From: Globodera rostochiensis
Taxonomy: Eukaryota; Nematoda; Chromadorea; Rhabditida; Heteroderidae
Length of the DNA stretch: 64,000 nucleotides
Reading direction: 5' to 3'
NCBI GenBank assembly: GCA_018350325.1
Contig: JAEVLN010000022.1
Span: forward strand, 1 to 64,000
Below the pieces are notes generated by a model. The model was not told the DNA's origin, ran no database searches, and saw only the letters and a list, made by a program, of their open reading frames with translations. This document shows positions 34,279-46,933 of the stretch, piece after piece (positions within the stretch are counted from its first letter, which is position 1; each line of letters starts with the position of its first letter). The translations under genes and the position numbers were made by a program.

Positions 34279-35893
34279 ATGGCATTTAACAGCGATGAGG
34301 TGAACTTGCTCGTCTACAGATATTTGGAGGAGTCTGGTGGGTGTGGGCGGGCAATTTTAATCTGGGGACACTTTCAACACGAAACAATTCAAAGGATTGA
34401 TCTATGATTTTTCCCAGGATTTCGGCATTCCGCCTTCACTTTTGGCTATGAATGCAACGTGCTGAATGCGGGCATTGATGGCACCGCCGGTAAGTTAAAT
34501 GTGATAAGACAGAATCCGGCCATTAGAAGAATTGGCTAATTTAAGTCCCTCGGGGCGCGTTGCTTTCACTGCTTCAAAAGGGCGTCCTTTTCTCCGAGGC
34601 GGAGGCTTTTGCACTGCTCAACGACGGAGAATTTGAAGCTCGATTTGAAAAGGCCATAGGCTCGCTCAACATTCTCGAATGCAGTGAGATTGGGCGGCAA
34701 TGTTTTGGATTAGTAAATAAACTTTTGGATCATTTAGCATTGTGCGACGCTACCAAAATGAAGGCATTGCAGCGGAGAGTCCAGCAAAAAAGTGGGGCAG
34801 GCGAAGAGCAGCAACAGCAGTCGATTCGGGTGCCGAGCAGAGCTCCGATGCTTTCCCAAACGGGCGGAGATCACCAGACGCCAAGCACATCCCACACGAC
34901 GACGACTGCGGCAGCAACAGCAACGACCACAAGCAGTAACAGCAGTTTTACTGTGCAGGGTGTCCTTGAGCATAGATTCGGGGTGGGCGGGTACTATTCC
35001 GACAAAACAGCTGCCGTTTTTTTGGGTGGACGATTTTCGACGCTTCTCAATCAAACCCATTTCGATTGGTACAAATCATTTCCTTCAAGGTGCCAATTTG
35101 GCGCGTCCAGAAAGCACGTCATCAGTAAAGTCCAGTCTGTCTTCCAGTCGGGATCAACAACAACACCAACAGCAGCAGCTTGGGCGGCTCCAACCAAACT
35201 CAAATAATGTCCCGAGCAATGCAGCGAGTTTTCTACAACAACAGCAGTCTCAAAGAGGAGCCATGGCGACATACCGGACGAGTTCCGATCTCGGGTCTAA
35301 AGTAAGCATTCAACATCCGACTTGAACTTGCTTCCAATTCTCCTTCCCGAGCTGTACAATTGTCCTCTCCTGACATGCGCATTTTCAGGTCGCCTGCATC
35401 CCCCAGGCAACGACCTCGACCGGCACAGTCGCCTCCAGCAACCATTTGCACCCGCAGACGGCAGCCTCAATACAGGCCCAGTTCTACCAACACTTTGTCC
35501 AACTGAACCATTCGCCGATACCCGACGCGGCCGGCACCCCGTTCAACATAACATCATCAAATGTGAATTCGAAATCACACAATTTTACATTAATCGAAAC
35601 AGTGATCGGTTGAGGTGGTGTCCAACGGCGTCCTGAATGGTCCCCAGCAGCAGCAATTGGCCTCTTCGATGGCTTCTTTCCCCTCTTTGGGCGGTCTCCA
35701 TCACCACCAATTCAACAGTCACCCGCTTAAACCTTCTGAATCGGCAGGCACCGTCCCAGATTTTAACGCGCGATTAGCCAACGGGACGACGGGGCCCCCT
35801 CTCCCGCCGTCATATTTATCACCCAGCACAACTGTGACATCGGCAGGCGGAATCGGCAAAACCAAGGGACTGGGCACCGGCGGAAACAGTTAG
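34279..35893 (+). CDS. LisH protein with TBL1-like N-terminus and Gln/Ser-rich tail
   Basis: Exons: 34279-34336, an exon following the acceptor near 34418, an exon from about 34545 (one 35-40 bp intron near 34700 likely), an exon from about 35091 to a donor near 35300, then about 35389-35570 and about 35615-35893. The first about 90 residues match TBL1/TBL1XR1: SDEVNLLVYRYLEESGFRHS, then SAFTFGYE, then VPRGALLSLLQKGVLFSEAE. TBL1 is a subunit of the SMRT/NCoR corepressor complex and normally continues into a C-terminal WD40 propeller. Here the frame continues in phase into Gln/Ser/Thr-rich, disordered sequence (poly-Gln, SSVKSSLSSSRD) and ends GLGTGGNS without any WD40 repeat. It could be a LisH-only paralog, or the end may be spliced onward through a possible donor at the stop. 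Confidence 0.6.
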
Positions 35894-37826
35894 CACAACG
35901 CAAAGAGAAGAGGAACAGAGACCGGCCGGACGGCAGCAGATCGTCCAGTCCATGGTTTTGGACCAGTACAGTCTGGTCCGATCAGACTTTATTGTCAACA
36001 GCACATTCTTCCCGTGTGCTGCTCTCGTTGATGTTGAGAACTGAGCTTTTCGGGTTACCTACTTCGTTGATCACATCCTCAAATCCACCCAATTTTACCA
36101 TTTTGTTGTTATTTTTTGTTGTCAAAGCTTTTTTTTTTAACTTGGTCGACATCCAACGGACCCTCTCCACACTTTGACCTCTGTTTCCTCCCCTTGTACA
36201 TGTCTTTTCTCCTTTCTTCCAAAGAATGGCGATCTCAAATGAACACAAACGCCGTTGGATTTAATTTTGGCATTTATAGAGAGGAGAGTGCCAAATTGTT
36301 GGGATCTCTGCTGAACAATTGGACTTCCTCAAAGCGTAATTAATCTGAAGAGGTAGAGAACGCGGCATTGTGAGAACGAACCGGCAGGGAAGGAATCTGA
36401 TCGGTGATGGAAAGCGGCATAGTTTTAGGTGCCCAAATGTTAGCGCTGGGTTTTATTTTTCAATAAAATACTAAACAAAGCATTTAACACGGCGACATTT
36501 TGACCGGGGATGTGTCTGTGGGACCTTTTGATAGCGTGCGGGCAGGAGACCAACCAACGGAGGAGCAAGCGAAAGGGGCGGAGGAGAATGACGGCGGTGG
36601 GCGGGGGGAGGGGGATGAATTGATGGACTGTAAGACGACGACGACGAATCCATTTTGGTGCTGTGTTCGCCGTTCATCTGTTGATTTGCGTCGTCGCCTT
36701 TGTTTTGCTCGCGCACTCTCCGAATTACTCTTTGAAGTTCTTTCTCTGCATAATTCTTCATCCTCGTGCATTATATTTCGTGCCCCAGCCGTCAATCAAT
36801 TTTGGTATTCGCCTGCAGGGAGCAAAACGAATAAATGGGAGAAGAAGAATGAATGTAAAATGGAAAAAAGAGAAGACAAAGAGAGAGAAAAGGTTCGAAG
36901 AAGATGGCGAAAAGCGGGAAGGAAGAGGGAGGAAATGGAGGAGGGAGGGAGAGAAAGGGTGGAAGGGAGACGGGGGGGAGGGTAAAGGAGGGGAGAGAGA
37001 AAGGGGGGAGAGGGGAGGGAGACGGGGGGTGGAGGGAAAGAAAGGGGGGGGGGAGGGGGAGGGTAAAAAGCGGAGGGGAGAGAGAAAGGGGGGAGAGGGG
37101 AGGGAGACGGGGGGTGGAGGGAAAGAAAGGGGGGGGGGGAGGGGGAGGGTAAAAAGCGGAGGGGAGAGAGAAAGGGGGGAGAGGGGAGGGAGACGGGGGG
37201 GGGAGAGTAAAAAGCGGAGGGAAGAGGGAAAGGGGGGGGGGAGAGAACGGGGGGAGAGGGGAGGGAAAGGGTGGGGGGAGTCACCACATCATTTCCCTTC
37301 TTTGTTAGTCGGCTTTGTCTTCTTCGATTCCTCCCTGCCCTCTATCATATTCTGTCTACCACCCATCGACGTCGCCTTCGAGCAGTGTTTGTTCATCCAT
37401 CACTGCCATTATTTGTTAGTTGAGGAGTGGCAAAGAAAACAGAGAACGTGAGTGAGAGAGTGTTATGAGCGTGAAAAGGCAGAGAGTGCAGAGTGCCTTG
37501 ATATTCAGATATTCCCACATTCCCCGATTATTACCCTTTTTTGGTTCCTCTCAGCGTTGGAGAGTAATTAGAAAACTTACGCACTAAATGAATGACCACC
37601 CGAGGGAATTATTCAGAATCTCAAAGTTGCCCCAAGCACTTCAATCCCACGGTTTCGAAAATGTTTATTTACTTTTCGCAATTAATTAGAAACTTTGAAT
37701 GCTTACGGGGCATTTAGTATGTTGCAACTTCAATAATACGCCATGATTACGTATCAACTCGTTTATTTGCATTATGCAAAATAAATCCAATTTCCCCACC
37801 ACTTTTGCAAGACGTACGCCACACTG
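35894..37826. other. Intergenic with long purine tract
   Basis: Apart from a purine-rich tandem array at 36870-37285, this is ordinary AT-rich sequence. Frames on the minus strand here are Pro/Ser-rich complements of the purine tract. Confidence 0.7.
36870..37285. repeat. Polypurine tandem array
   Basis: About 415 bp of nearly pure G/A on the + strand. Units of about 60-65 bp contain ggggagagagaaagggggga and gggagacggggggtggaggg. They repeat three to four times. Confidence 0.85.
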
Positions 37827-40643
37827 ATGCTATTTACGGAAGATATGAATTCGTACTATGGCGGTCCAACCTTCCAACCAACCCCAATGGCGGCGGCATC
37901 AACCGGTGTTGCATGTCCGCCTCCAGTGTCTCTAGAGGCTTGGAGGGGTCCGATGCTCGGTGCCGGAGGGCATATAGCAGCGGTAAGCAGCACCGACGGG
38001 CACGGCGGGACGACGGACAGCAGCAAATTGATGACCAAATGGGGCCACCCGATGCCGCAGAACGAAATGCCCTCGTTGAGCGCCGGTCCGTTCACTCCGA
38101 CGGGCACTTCTTACGGCGGACCAGCGACGTGGAGCGAACCGCACCAGCAGCAGAACCACCACCCTCACCAGCAACAATTCGCACAGTTCGGCTTGTCCCA
38201 GGCAGACGCAGCCGCAATGGCACAGGCGGAGAGTAAATTCTTTCAGCTGAGCCTGAAGGCACCCGCTTTCCAACTCCAAGGCATTCCCCAGCAGGCGCCT
38301 TCGGGGCCGTTCACCCCGTCAGTAGATTTGGGTAAGAACAAAAGTCGATGAAAAAGTGCAAGACAAATTTAAGTGAACGGACAGTGGGGGAGGGGGGAGA
38401 TCAACCAGTGCACGCCGTGGAACATTGAGATGAATGGTTTGTGCCGTACTTCTTTTTTGGCACAATCTATGAAAAGAAATGGTTCAGGAGCTGATCCAGG
38501 TCACTCAGCGCCGCCACCAAACTATCGTAAATGGGAACAACAGCGGGGACCACCTCCGGACGACGGGGCACAATTTGGACCCGGAGGTTTTAGAGATAAT
38601 TTAATTATTAAATGAAAAACATTCTCCCAAAGGCTATGGCACAATGGGCGCTGCCAATGCGTATGGCGGCGGTATGCACGTGTACGGAGGCGGGGAAAGG
38701 ATGGTAAGGCGCGCCAAAATGCTCTTTGCACAATCTGATCAGAAAATGATCAGATATTGCCTGTGGGGATATAAATGTTGATGATCAGAAAATGGCCTGT
38801 GGGGATATAAATGTTGATGATCAGATATGGCCTGTGGGGTATAAGTGTTGATGACCAGAATGGCCTGAGGGGATATAAGTGTTGATTTGTTCAGATGCCT
38901 GGAGGGGTTCCGCAATTTGTTGGAGGCGGCGGTCGGGCACCTTCGATGGGCAACAGAGGATGGGAGGCGTCCGGCGGTGCCAACAAATTCGCGCCCGACT
39001 TTTCCGTTGCCGGGCCCAGCGGCGGTGGTGGCGGTTCCCACCGGAAATTCGCCCCATTCAGCGGCCCACCACCACCGTTACACAGCATGAACATGAACAT
39101 GATGCCCCCGCGACATCCGCCAATGTTCGGTCACATTCCGCCGCCCCCTCTGCTTACGTCACTGAACCCTCCGCACGCGGCCGGCGGCACTCAATTCGGC
39201 ACGATGGGCACGTTCAACCTGCAAAACGGAACGGCGACCGCTATTCAGCCGGCTGCACACAGCGATGATTCAATTTGGCAAGGTTTGGTGCATGTTGGCG
39301 GTGGTGTGGTCGGCACTCATTGGAATTTCGGCATTTCTTAACCCCTCAATTTACATTTAATTGTCTGGTAATTTATGTCTGATCATCGTCCTGATCGGGC
39401 ATACGGGCGACAAGAATTTCTTCCGACTATATTTGCTTAAATTTGGCCTAAATATTTCCAGACACACAAAAGACCAATCTTTTAGACCCTAATGGAGAGT
39501 TGCGCAAATGGCAACGGGACACTGGCACTTCCATTTGGGGCGATCCGGCAAAACAATGTTTGTTTGGCACCGCTGGAGAATTCCGAAACGTTGGCCTTTT
39601 ACAGCGACCATTCCAATTCAACGATGGCACCAATTTACGGCCGATGAAGTGGTGGCCAAGTCCAACATTTTGGCCAAAGAGGGCGGCGTGGAAGTGGTGG
39701 AGAGCGGATGGTATTTTGGGGGAGTACCACGCCATGGGTTTCGGGGGGTGGGGAGTGCCACGCCATGGGTTTCGGGGGGTGGGGAGTGCCACGCCATGGG
39801 TTTCGGGGGGAGGGGTTCGTTTGTTTTATTGGTATTTGGGGGGGGGGAGGTCGTTAAAAGCAGGTCATAATTGCCTTCATGGTCTTTGGATTCTCAATAA
39901 ATCGTTTTAGGGGCGAATTGCCGCCTATTGGAACTAACGCAAACGCCGGTACACAAAGCAACAGCAGCAACAACGAAATAACGGCGGCGGCATCGATGGG
40001 TGGCGGCACGTCAACGGCACAACAATTTGGAGGAGGAGCAGCAGCAACAGCAGCAGGGAAAGGAGGCGGAGGGTCTGCGAGAAGCAACGGGGGATGGAAC
40101 GGCGGAGTTGGGGCGACCGATGGAGGGACTCAGCAAATGGGCACCGGAGGTAAGTGCCTTCTGCAAAAGAATTGCATTTTGTCCAAAACGTTTTTAGGCT
40201 GGACTGAGCAAAAGCCCATGCCGAGCAACATGTCCCAGCCCCACGGGGGCCATTTCCACATGGCCCAGCAAATTCCCTCAAGCAATTTTGTGTTGCCGGC
40301 AGTGACTGTCCCAAGTGTCACTGGTGGTCAGCCACCGTCGCTGCTAGCAATGATCGACTCGAACACGGCCGAAGGAGACGGCGGAGCAGTTCAGAGGAAG
40401 GCGACGAGCCCGGCACAGCAGCAACAGCAAAGCGGCACGACGATGCTGCAGACGACGCCACAACAGGGACACCAACAGACACTGAAAGGTACGTGGCGGA
40501 CCCGCCGAATCGGTCTAAACAACAAATGCATATTTTGAATCGAGGCTTTGCCTTGAGACCAAAACATTATGCGCAATTTAGTGAGTTTGGCAGAGGAACT
40601 GAGCACGCTGGGCACTCACGGGATGGGCAGCGGAATTTGGTAA
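37827..40643 (+). CDS. ain-1: GW182-family silencing protein, AIN-1-like
   Basis: GW182 proteins bind Argonaute and recruit deadenylases in miRNA silencing. Exons in phase: 37827-38332, about 38499-38590, about 38633-38703, about 38895-39281, about 39462-39560, about 39613-39710, about 39911-40149, about 40199-40489 and about 40554-40643. Evidence is the Trp motifs. These include KWGHP, RGWEAS, SIWQ, ELRKWQRDTGTSIWGDP, PIQRWHQFTADEVV and SGWGELPP, the last two created across introns. The rest is Gly/Pro/Gln/Met-rich low complexity. It ends HGMGSGIW. Start is the first Met of the exon after the tgcaag acceptor, so an upstream exon is possible. Introns contain minisatellites at 38740-38890 and 39715-39815. 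Confidence 0.85.
38740..38890. repeat. About 30-37 bp minisatellite in an AIN-1 intron
   Basis: ggcctgtggggatataaatg plus ttgatgatcagaa repeats about four times with small changes. Confidence 0.85.
39715..39815. repeat. 31-bp minisatellite in an AIN-1 intron
   Basis: Three copies of a unit containing cacgccatgggtttcggggg. The intron begins within the Trp codon of GWGELPP. Confidence 0.85.
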
Positions 40644-43600
40644 AGCGGAGGGGAAGCCATGGGACGAAACGGGACGCCAACCGACACCGGCCAGTCCAGT
40701 CCTGTACAATACCCAGCGTAACGACCGCCCGAGAACGGCCGTTCTCTGATGGAACAACGCCAAACCCCCTTTTTTTGCCTCACTTCCTCGTCTCGTCAGA
40801 ACATTTTCGTGGGTATAATTGACCCCCCCCCCCACCCCCAAATTCCCTAAATCCCCTAATTACTTTACTTTAACTGTCCCTATTCTACTCACACATCTCA
40901 TTCACTCATCAATAATATCTTATCCCTTCTTATGCCTGCCCCGTTTCTGTGCTTTTACATATTCAATGTTCAAATGTTTTATCGGAACTCGCCAGCCTAG
41001 TTATTATGCCACTTTCAACTTTGTTATGCCGCCGCTAATGTATATAAATAATGTCCCCAAATGACTGAAAAGGCCATGCACACCGACCGACCGACTGATT
41101 AGCCGCGTTCGGATTGGAATTGGTCGACCGTAAACCAAAAATGGCGCCCATTCGAACGGTCGATCAACGCGACTTTAACATTAATTAGCCTCCATCTACC
41201 CATTAATCACTCACTAATTACATCCCGGGCTCCGCTTGACCTACGAAATCGGATCCTTCCATCAATCAGCTTTTTTCATCTTTGCTATGTAAACACATAA
41301 TTGAATATGCCCCCTCTTTCTGAATTACGTGTCCACCCATTCGAAAAGCGTCAATTCACTCCGACAAATGCTTTCCAACTTCTTTTTTGAAATCACCAAA
41401 ATCATTAATTCTAAGCATTCAATCATTGTGGCCAAGTCAATTACCGCAAATCAAAGGCCGTCGCCCGCCCATCATTAGCGACAAAACCTAACCAAGAACA
41501 AGCAACAATCGTTCCGTTCGTCGTGTCTCCGTCATTCACTGACCGTACATTTCAATATTCACCAATCGTTCTCCGACCGTTTCTGTCTCTTCCGTTCGTC
41601 TCCATTTCCTTTCGTTTGTCCGTGTACAGTAATAACCCAGACCGCCCTTTAGGCGTTTTATTGCTTACAAATTAGGCTTAATTGCATTGGTCACTGGTTT
41701 ACCGAAAACGGAATTATTTGAAAATAATGTTTATTTTTGGAAGTCTGGTGTTCCGTTGGTTCGTCAGTGGTTGTTTAAACGCTTTCCTCTGCAAATTATC
41801 AAACAAAAATCACTCTTTCTCTTACGGGACTTTTTGAGCAAAACTCTCCGAATCCGAGCCCTGCCCTTTCGCTCCGTCTCATTTCGATCAGATCAGATCA
41901 CTCAATGTGAATGCCTCGCGCTTTTATTCGTTAAAAATAATTACGATAAATGATGCCAATAATTTGGTTGATCGATAATGTTGATCACTTATTTAAGCCG
42001 ACCCTCCCATAACTCTGATCAGATCAATCCCTCGCCTCCTTCGCTATGTGCATTCGATCGAATAATATCCGTCCGTTTGGACGACGTTCATTCTGTCATT
42101 ATTTAAACCACAATTTCTATGCAAAATCGTCCGATTGCCGCCCAAATCTCTCCCTCCAAACGTTCGCCGATGTTTTGTGTCCCTCCCGTCGCTAATGTTT
42201 CTGTTTGCTCTTATTTTGTGATAAAAGATTCATTTCACGTCCAAATGGACACGAAGACAATTCAGTACATCGACCGACTGACCAATTTTCGATGGTCCGT
42301 CCATTCCCAAAAGGTGCTTCTTTTCTGTATTCGCCTTGGTTTGTATAATAAACAAAAAGCGTAAACGCCGTCAAATAAATGTTAGCTTGGTTTTGCGGCT
42401 AATTAAAAATGCCCAATAAATAAATAAATATAATCGAAAAATGGCGGAAATTCGATTAATTCGTTGCTTTGGTTGGCTGACGTGAATTGCTTTGACGGTC
42501 GGCGTTTGCTCTTCACATAATGCATAATAATGGATGGTCCCACCGAGAATGCCGGAATTGCCTTGCCCAATCCATCCAATTTCATTTACTAAGAAGAAAG
42601 CCATTTTTTGAATGCCTCCCCCCCCCCCCTCCGCCGTCCGTTCCTCGGCCCCTCGGGGAACATTTACCCCCCCCCCCCCCCCCTCTCCCCCTCATCCACT
42701 CAACACAGATCCCCCCCCCCCCCTCCTCCCCTCCTCTCCTTTTAATGAAGAGAGCCTCTCCCGGGAAAAGATCCCCCCCCCCCCCCCTCCATGGGCTGAA
42801 GCTGCTGGTTAGGTGCCTCCCCCACCCGTCTTCCCGACCAATTGCCTTCCCCTCCTCCCACACATTCGCCCACTCCCCGTCCCTTCAGGGGCTTTCCCTT
42901 CCGTTGTTGTTCTCTCCGCCTATTTGGACTCCCCCCCCCCCCCCTCCCCCTCCCCCACACATTCATTGCCCCGTCTCATCCATCCAGTCGTTTAGCCAAA
43001 GCCCAGCCTCCCCCTCTCGGTAGCATTTCCTCTTGGCCCTATTCTCTTTATTCCTACTTGGACACAACCATTTCCATCCTTCCTTTAGCCAGTCGCCGTC
43101 CTCCCATCTTTCACTCTCTAACTCTCTCGTTCTTTCACTCTCTCCCCCCCTCTCTCCCTCTCTCTCTCTCTGTCTCCCACCGTCCGTGCCTGGGGCTAAA
43201 TCCATTTTAAAGTTTGTATTGCCGCGCTCGTCGGCGCTGGCGGAACCTTCTTCAGTGTCCACGGCCGAGAGCAGCAGCAATCGATTTAGACGTATGTGCG
43301 CACTCATTGGCTGTCGCAACCGTCGACGCTTGCGGCAAAATCTTTTAGGATGTGCCGGGGGGGGGGAGGGAAAATAAACGGAGGCCATTCATTCACTTTC
43401 TCTCTCCCGCCGAGAAAAAGACGAAACGAATCATGAGGGGAGGTTGGAGCAGCAAAGCAAAAAGGGCTTCTCTTTTTGGGTGCGGAAGCCGCCCCCCCCC
43501 GCGGGCACGTCTGCACAAGTCATTCACCCCGCCACCCCCCCCCCCCCCCCGGCGTTACCTCCCGCCCCGCCGAATACGCTCAAATCTCATCCAAACTCAC

Positions 43601-44261
43601 AGGGCAAAAGTTTAGTGTCGCCTTCCATCCCTTACCCTTTCATTGGCTTTGCGATTCATTGTGCCATTCAGAGAGAGACAATTTATCGTTCTCTTCTCTC
43701 GGTAGTATCATTCAAATTCTGATCGATCACCACTCCCAAATCATCGATCACTTTGTTTCCAGCCGGCACGTTGCGGCGGGCGAACCGAACTTCGTCTCGA
43801 ATTGGACCAATTATCCCCCCTCCCCTCCCCTCCCCTCCCCCAATCCCCCAATCCCCCAATCCCCCAATCCCCCAATCCCCCAATCCCCCAATCCCCCAAT
43901 CCCCCAATCCCCCAATCCCCCAATCCCCCAATCCCCCAATCCCCCAATCCCCCAATCCCCCAATCCCCCAATCCCCCAATCCCCCAATCCCCCAATCCCC
44001 CAATCCCCCAATCCCCCAATCCCCCAATCCCCCAATCCCCCAATCCCCCAATCCCCCAATCCCCCAATCCCCCCAAATGCCCGCGCACATTCTCATCGCT
44101 TCACTCCTCCGACATTGGTATTGACCGCTAAATAAAAGTGATATCCCCGCCGGCCATTAATTTGCTGCGACCCAATTTTCACGTTTTCCTTTCTTTTTCG
44201 ATTTGAAATTGTTAAAGAGTAAAAGTGAATTGTTGAGGCAACTCGCCCCACCCATTGGCCA
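40644..44261. other. Intergenic, partly C-rich
   Basis: 40820-42500 is AT-rich with no supported gene. 42600-43550 contains many poly-C runs and C/T-rich stretches. A perfect 8-bp minisatellite lies at 43838-44073. Confidence 0.7.
43838..44073. repeat. (CCCCCAAT)n minisatellite
   Basis: About 29 uninterrupted copies of cccccaat. The complementary strand is (GGGGGATT)n, with G5 runs spaced by 3 bases. Because 8 is not a multiple of 3, open frames on both strands repeat in 8-residue units; these are artefacts. Confidence 0.95.
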
Positions 44262-46933
44262 TTGGGACAGCCATCCGCCATCTCTCAGCAGAGAGGAGTT
44301 CGCTGTCGTCTCCGGGGGGCTGAATGCCGTTGTTGCTGTCGCTGCACCGTGCCATCGTCGTCCTCTTCTTCCCGTGCCGCCTTTTCAACTACACACAATA
44401 ATTATTCTCTTTGGAGCCGCGCCACCCGACCGCCGCCGACCGTCGTCGATCCCGTCAAAATATTCCTACTCCAACAAAATCCGTGCGGGTTCAGTCTGCA
44501 AAAATGCGCCGAAAAAAGCGGCAGAAAGAGGGGGAGGAGGGGGAGAAGAGAAGAAGCGGAGAATGGAGAGGCGGAGGACGTTCACGCCCTCCCGGCAACA
44601 TCTGGTGCAACGACGGGCAAAGCAGAAGCAAATGAGGAAATGTTGTCGGACGGGAGGAGGTGCCATTGCGCACCGACCTTCTCAATTTGGCATGGAGCGG
44701 ACGGATGCGGGGAAGACGGCGGCGACGGGTGCCAGTTGTTGACCACGGAACATCGGAAGAGGAGGCGGAGACGAATGAAGACAAATGCATCTTGCAACGG
44801 AAGAGAATGTCGTCACCAACTTGGGCATCTTCAACTAATGTTGCGGGTTTCTTCCCCTTTCTCTCACCGTCCATCTTCACCTTCGGGAAAGCGTTTGTGG
44901 AGAATACGGAGGTGGGAGAGTTCGAGGAGTTCATCGCTTTCATCGGCTTCCTGTGTTCCCTCCCCTTCACCACCTTCATTCCCTTCCTTCGGTGCTTGTA
45001 CCACTCCAAATTGTGCTGCTGCCAAATTATTTCGCCAACGTTGTTCTGTACCCGCGCCGTTCTGCTTGCACCTTTCGACCCTCCTCCTGTTCATCTCCAG
45101 TCTTTTCATGTCCCCAGCTGTTGCTCAACGCTCCTCAGCCGTTTCCGTTCCGTCTACCCCCAACTTGACCGTCGATGACGACCTCTCGTTCATGGACAAC
45201 ATTTGGCGAATTCCCATCTTGCCAAATAATTTGGCCGAAAGTCTGCACGACACTTTCCACCAGCATCAGTCTAGGAGCTTCCGCAAAATCGCAACAATTC
45301 CCTGGAAGGTATTTGAATCATTTAGTTTTGGTCAAGAGTGGGTTCCAGGAATATGCCAAAAAAAGTCTGGTATCCGGAATTTAATATTTCAAAATGAGAA
45401 AATTTCGAAGCAAATTTAGCCCCCCCCCCAATTTTTGCCACCAATTTAGCCGGTCGACGATCAAATGTGCCATGTGTGGACATCCCTTGCCCCGGGCGAT
45501 TTGTGCGCCCAGAACAGCTGGGCCCGGATGCGAAGGATGAGGTTAAACAGCGCAAACTTGGGAAGGACGAGAGCATTTGTGGCCTTCTCTAAAGAACCGG
45601 ACAAGGAAATAGAATAAATAAACAAAAACAGAAAACGCCAAAACCATGCAAATATCAGTTGCTGTTGACCCCACCCTCCCCCCCCCCCCGTTCTGTCCTT
45701 CCCACTCAAAAAACAATTGAAACAAAAACAAAATCACCTCAAGGGAGATGTCTCTGTTCACCAAGTGTCCGGAAGGCTTTGCTAACCTGCAGCTGATCGA
45801 GCTGTTCCGGCTCGACTGGCGGAGCATACATTCCGAGGAGGACCTTGTCGCCCATTCGGAACATCTCCGCGAAGGTCAGCTGGGGAGCGGCTGTCTGCTG
45901 GGGCCTGCCAACTCCGTCGGCTGTTTGTCCTGTTTTGAACGTCTCCAACGGGCGCTCGAGCAAGTTGAGTCCGTCCACTGGGCATTCGCCAATTTGCTGC
46001 ACCGTTTCGACTGTCGCCTGGCCAAGTGGGGCCTCGCCTCTGCCACGCAGCCGTTCTCGCCCAACACGACATGTCACAACTGCGCAGTTAGTGCCAATGC
46101 GCTGCTCGTCAGACGGGGAGGAGGGGGGGGGGGGGGGTCGGACTCATAAGCTTAAGGCTTAATCGGACTCATAAGCTTAAGGCTTAATCGGACTCATAAG
46201 CTTAAGGCTTAATCGGACTTATAAGCTTAAGGCTTAATCGGACTCAAAGAATAGAGAATTCAACATAACAAAGCCTTTTCCCCACTGCAAGCTCCAATTT
46301 TAGGAATGGTACCGAAAATGGCTGTTGGTCAACCTGGTCGACATTTGGAAACATCCCCGTGAGTTGCAATCGCCATGTTTTCATATTCATTCATTCATTT
46401 AGCCTGTATCAACTGGTGCTATTATACCCAACTGGCGTGCCCCCATTTGGCCACAAATAAAGTGGTCGAATTCGCTGGCCATCCGGTGTTTTTGTGCAAA
46501 GGTACGCAAACGGAGCGATCCCCGGGCACCAAAAGGGTGAATCAGTGTCGAAACTTAAGCCCAAAACCAAAAAGTGCACGGATTTCCTATTGGATTTGGA
46601 TTAAACTGAAGTTCGTTTTTTGTCTTTGGCTCAGACCAGCGACTCTCTGTGGAGCAGCGCCCGCTGAACTGTTCGTGCTTTCATCCGTGCGATATGGTCC
46701 AGGACCGTCTGCCCGGTTCGCTACCACCACCACCATCGACGAGCAGCACCAGCAGCAACAGCAACGGCAATTTGCCCCAACAACGGAAGACAAAGAGCGA
46801 AAGTGCCCGAAGACTGTCACCGAAGAAGCTATCCCCGTCCCCGGAACCGCCGCCATTCGACTTCTTCCCTGCATCCATTTATTGTGAACGCAGAAATGAA
46901 TTGTGCACCCGAAAGAACAAAGGTCGGGGATGA
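44262..46933 (+). CDS. nlf-1: NLF-1/FAM155 (NALF) family protein
   Basis: ER/membrane accessory protein needed to assemble and localise the NALCN (NCA) sodium-leak channel in neurons. Exons: about 44262-45308, 45450-45541, 45744-46086, 46304-46358, 46403-46501, 46635-46933, all in phase. The long Arg/Ser/Cys-rich N-terminus is followed by a hydrophobic helix (STLLLFISSLFM) before AVAQRSS. The conserved Cys-rich core follows: CLSCFERLQ, FDCRLAKW, TTCHNCAEWYRKWLL, CINWCYYTQLACPHL, EFAGHPVFLCK and CSCFHPCD. These match the Cys framework and the LPD..YGGL.SF.C region of FAM155. The true start is uncertain; any of several in-frame Met codons before the helix could be used. The C-terminus is Pro/Ser-rich and ends near 46933. 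Confidence 0.8.
46138..46246. repeat. 25-bp tandem repeat in an NLF-1 intron
   Basis: gactcataagcttaaggctt plus aatcg repeats at 46141, 46166, 46191 and 46216. It lies between exons ending at 46086 and starting at 46304. Confidence 0.95.

Noticed and set aside
36796..37287. 163-codon Ser/Pro-rich frame on the minus strand
   Set aside because: It is the complement of the polypurine tandem array.
43683..44135. Long frames with repeats of Ile-Pro-Gln-Ser-Pro-Asn-Pro-Pro or Gly-Asp-Trp-Gly-Ile-Gly-Gly-Leu
   Set aside because: They are translations of the (CCCCCAAT)n minisatellite on both strands; every frame is open because the unit has no stop.
44660..45178. 172-codon frame overlapping the NLF-1 N-terminus
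   Set aside because: The alternative frame leads into the conserved exons in phase; this one does not.
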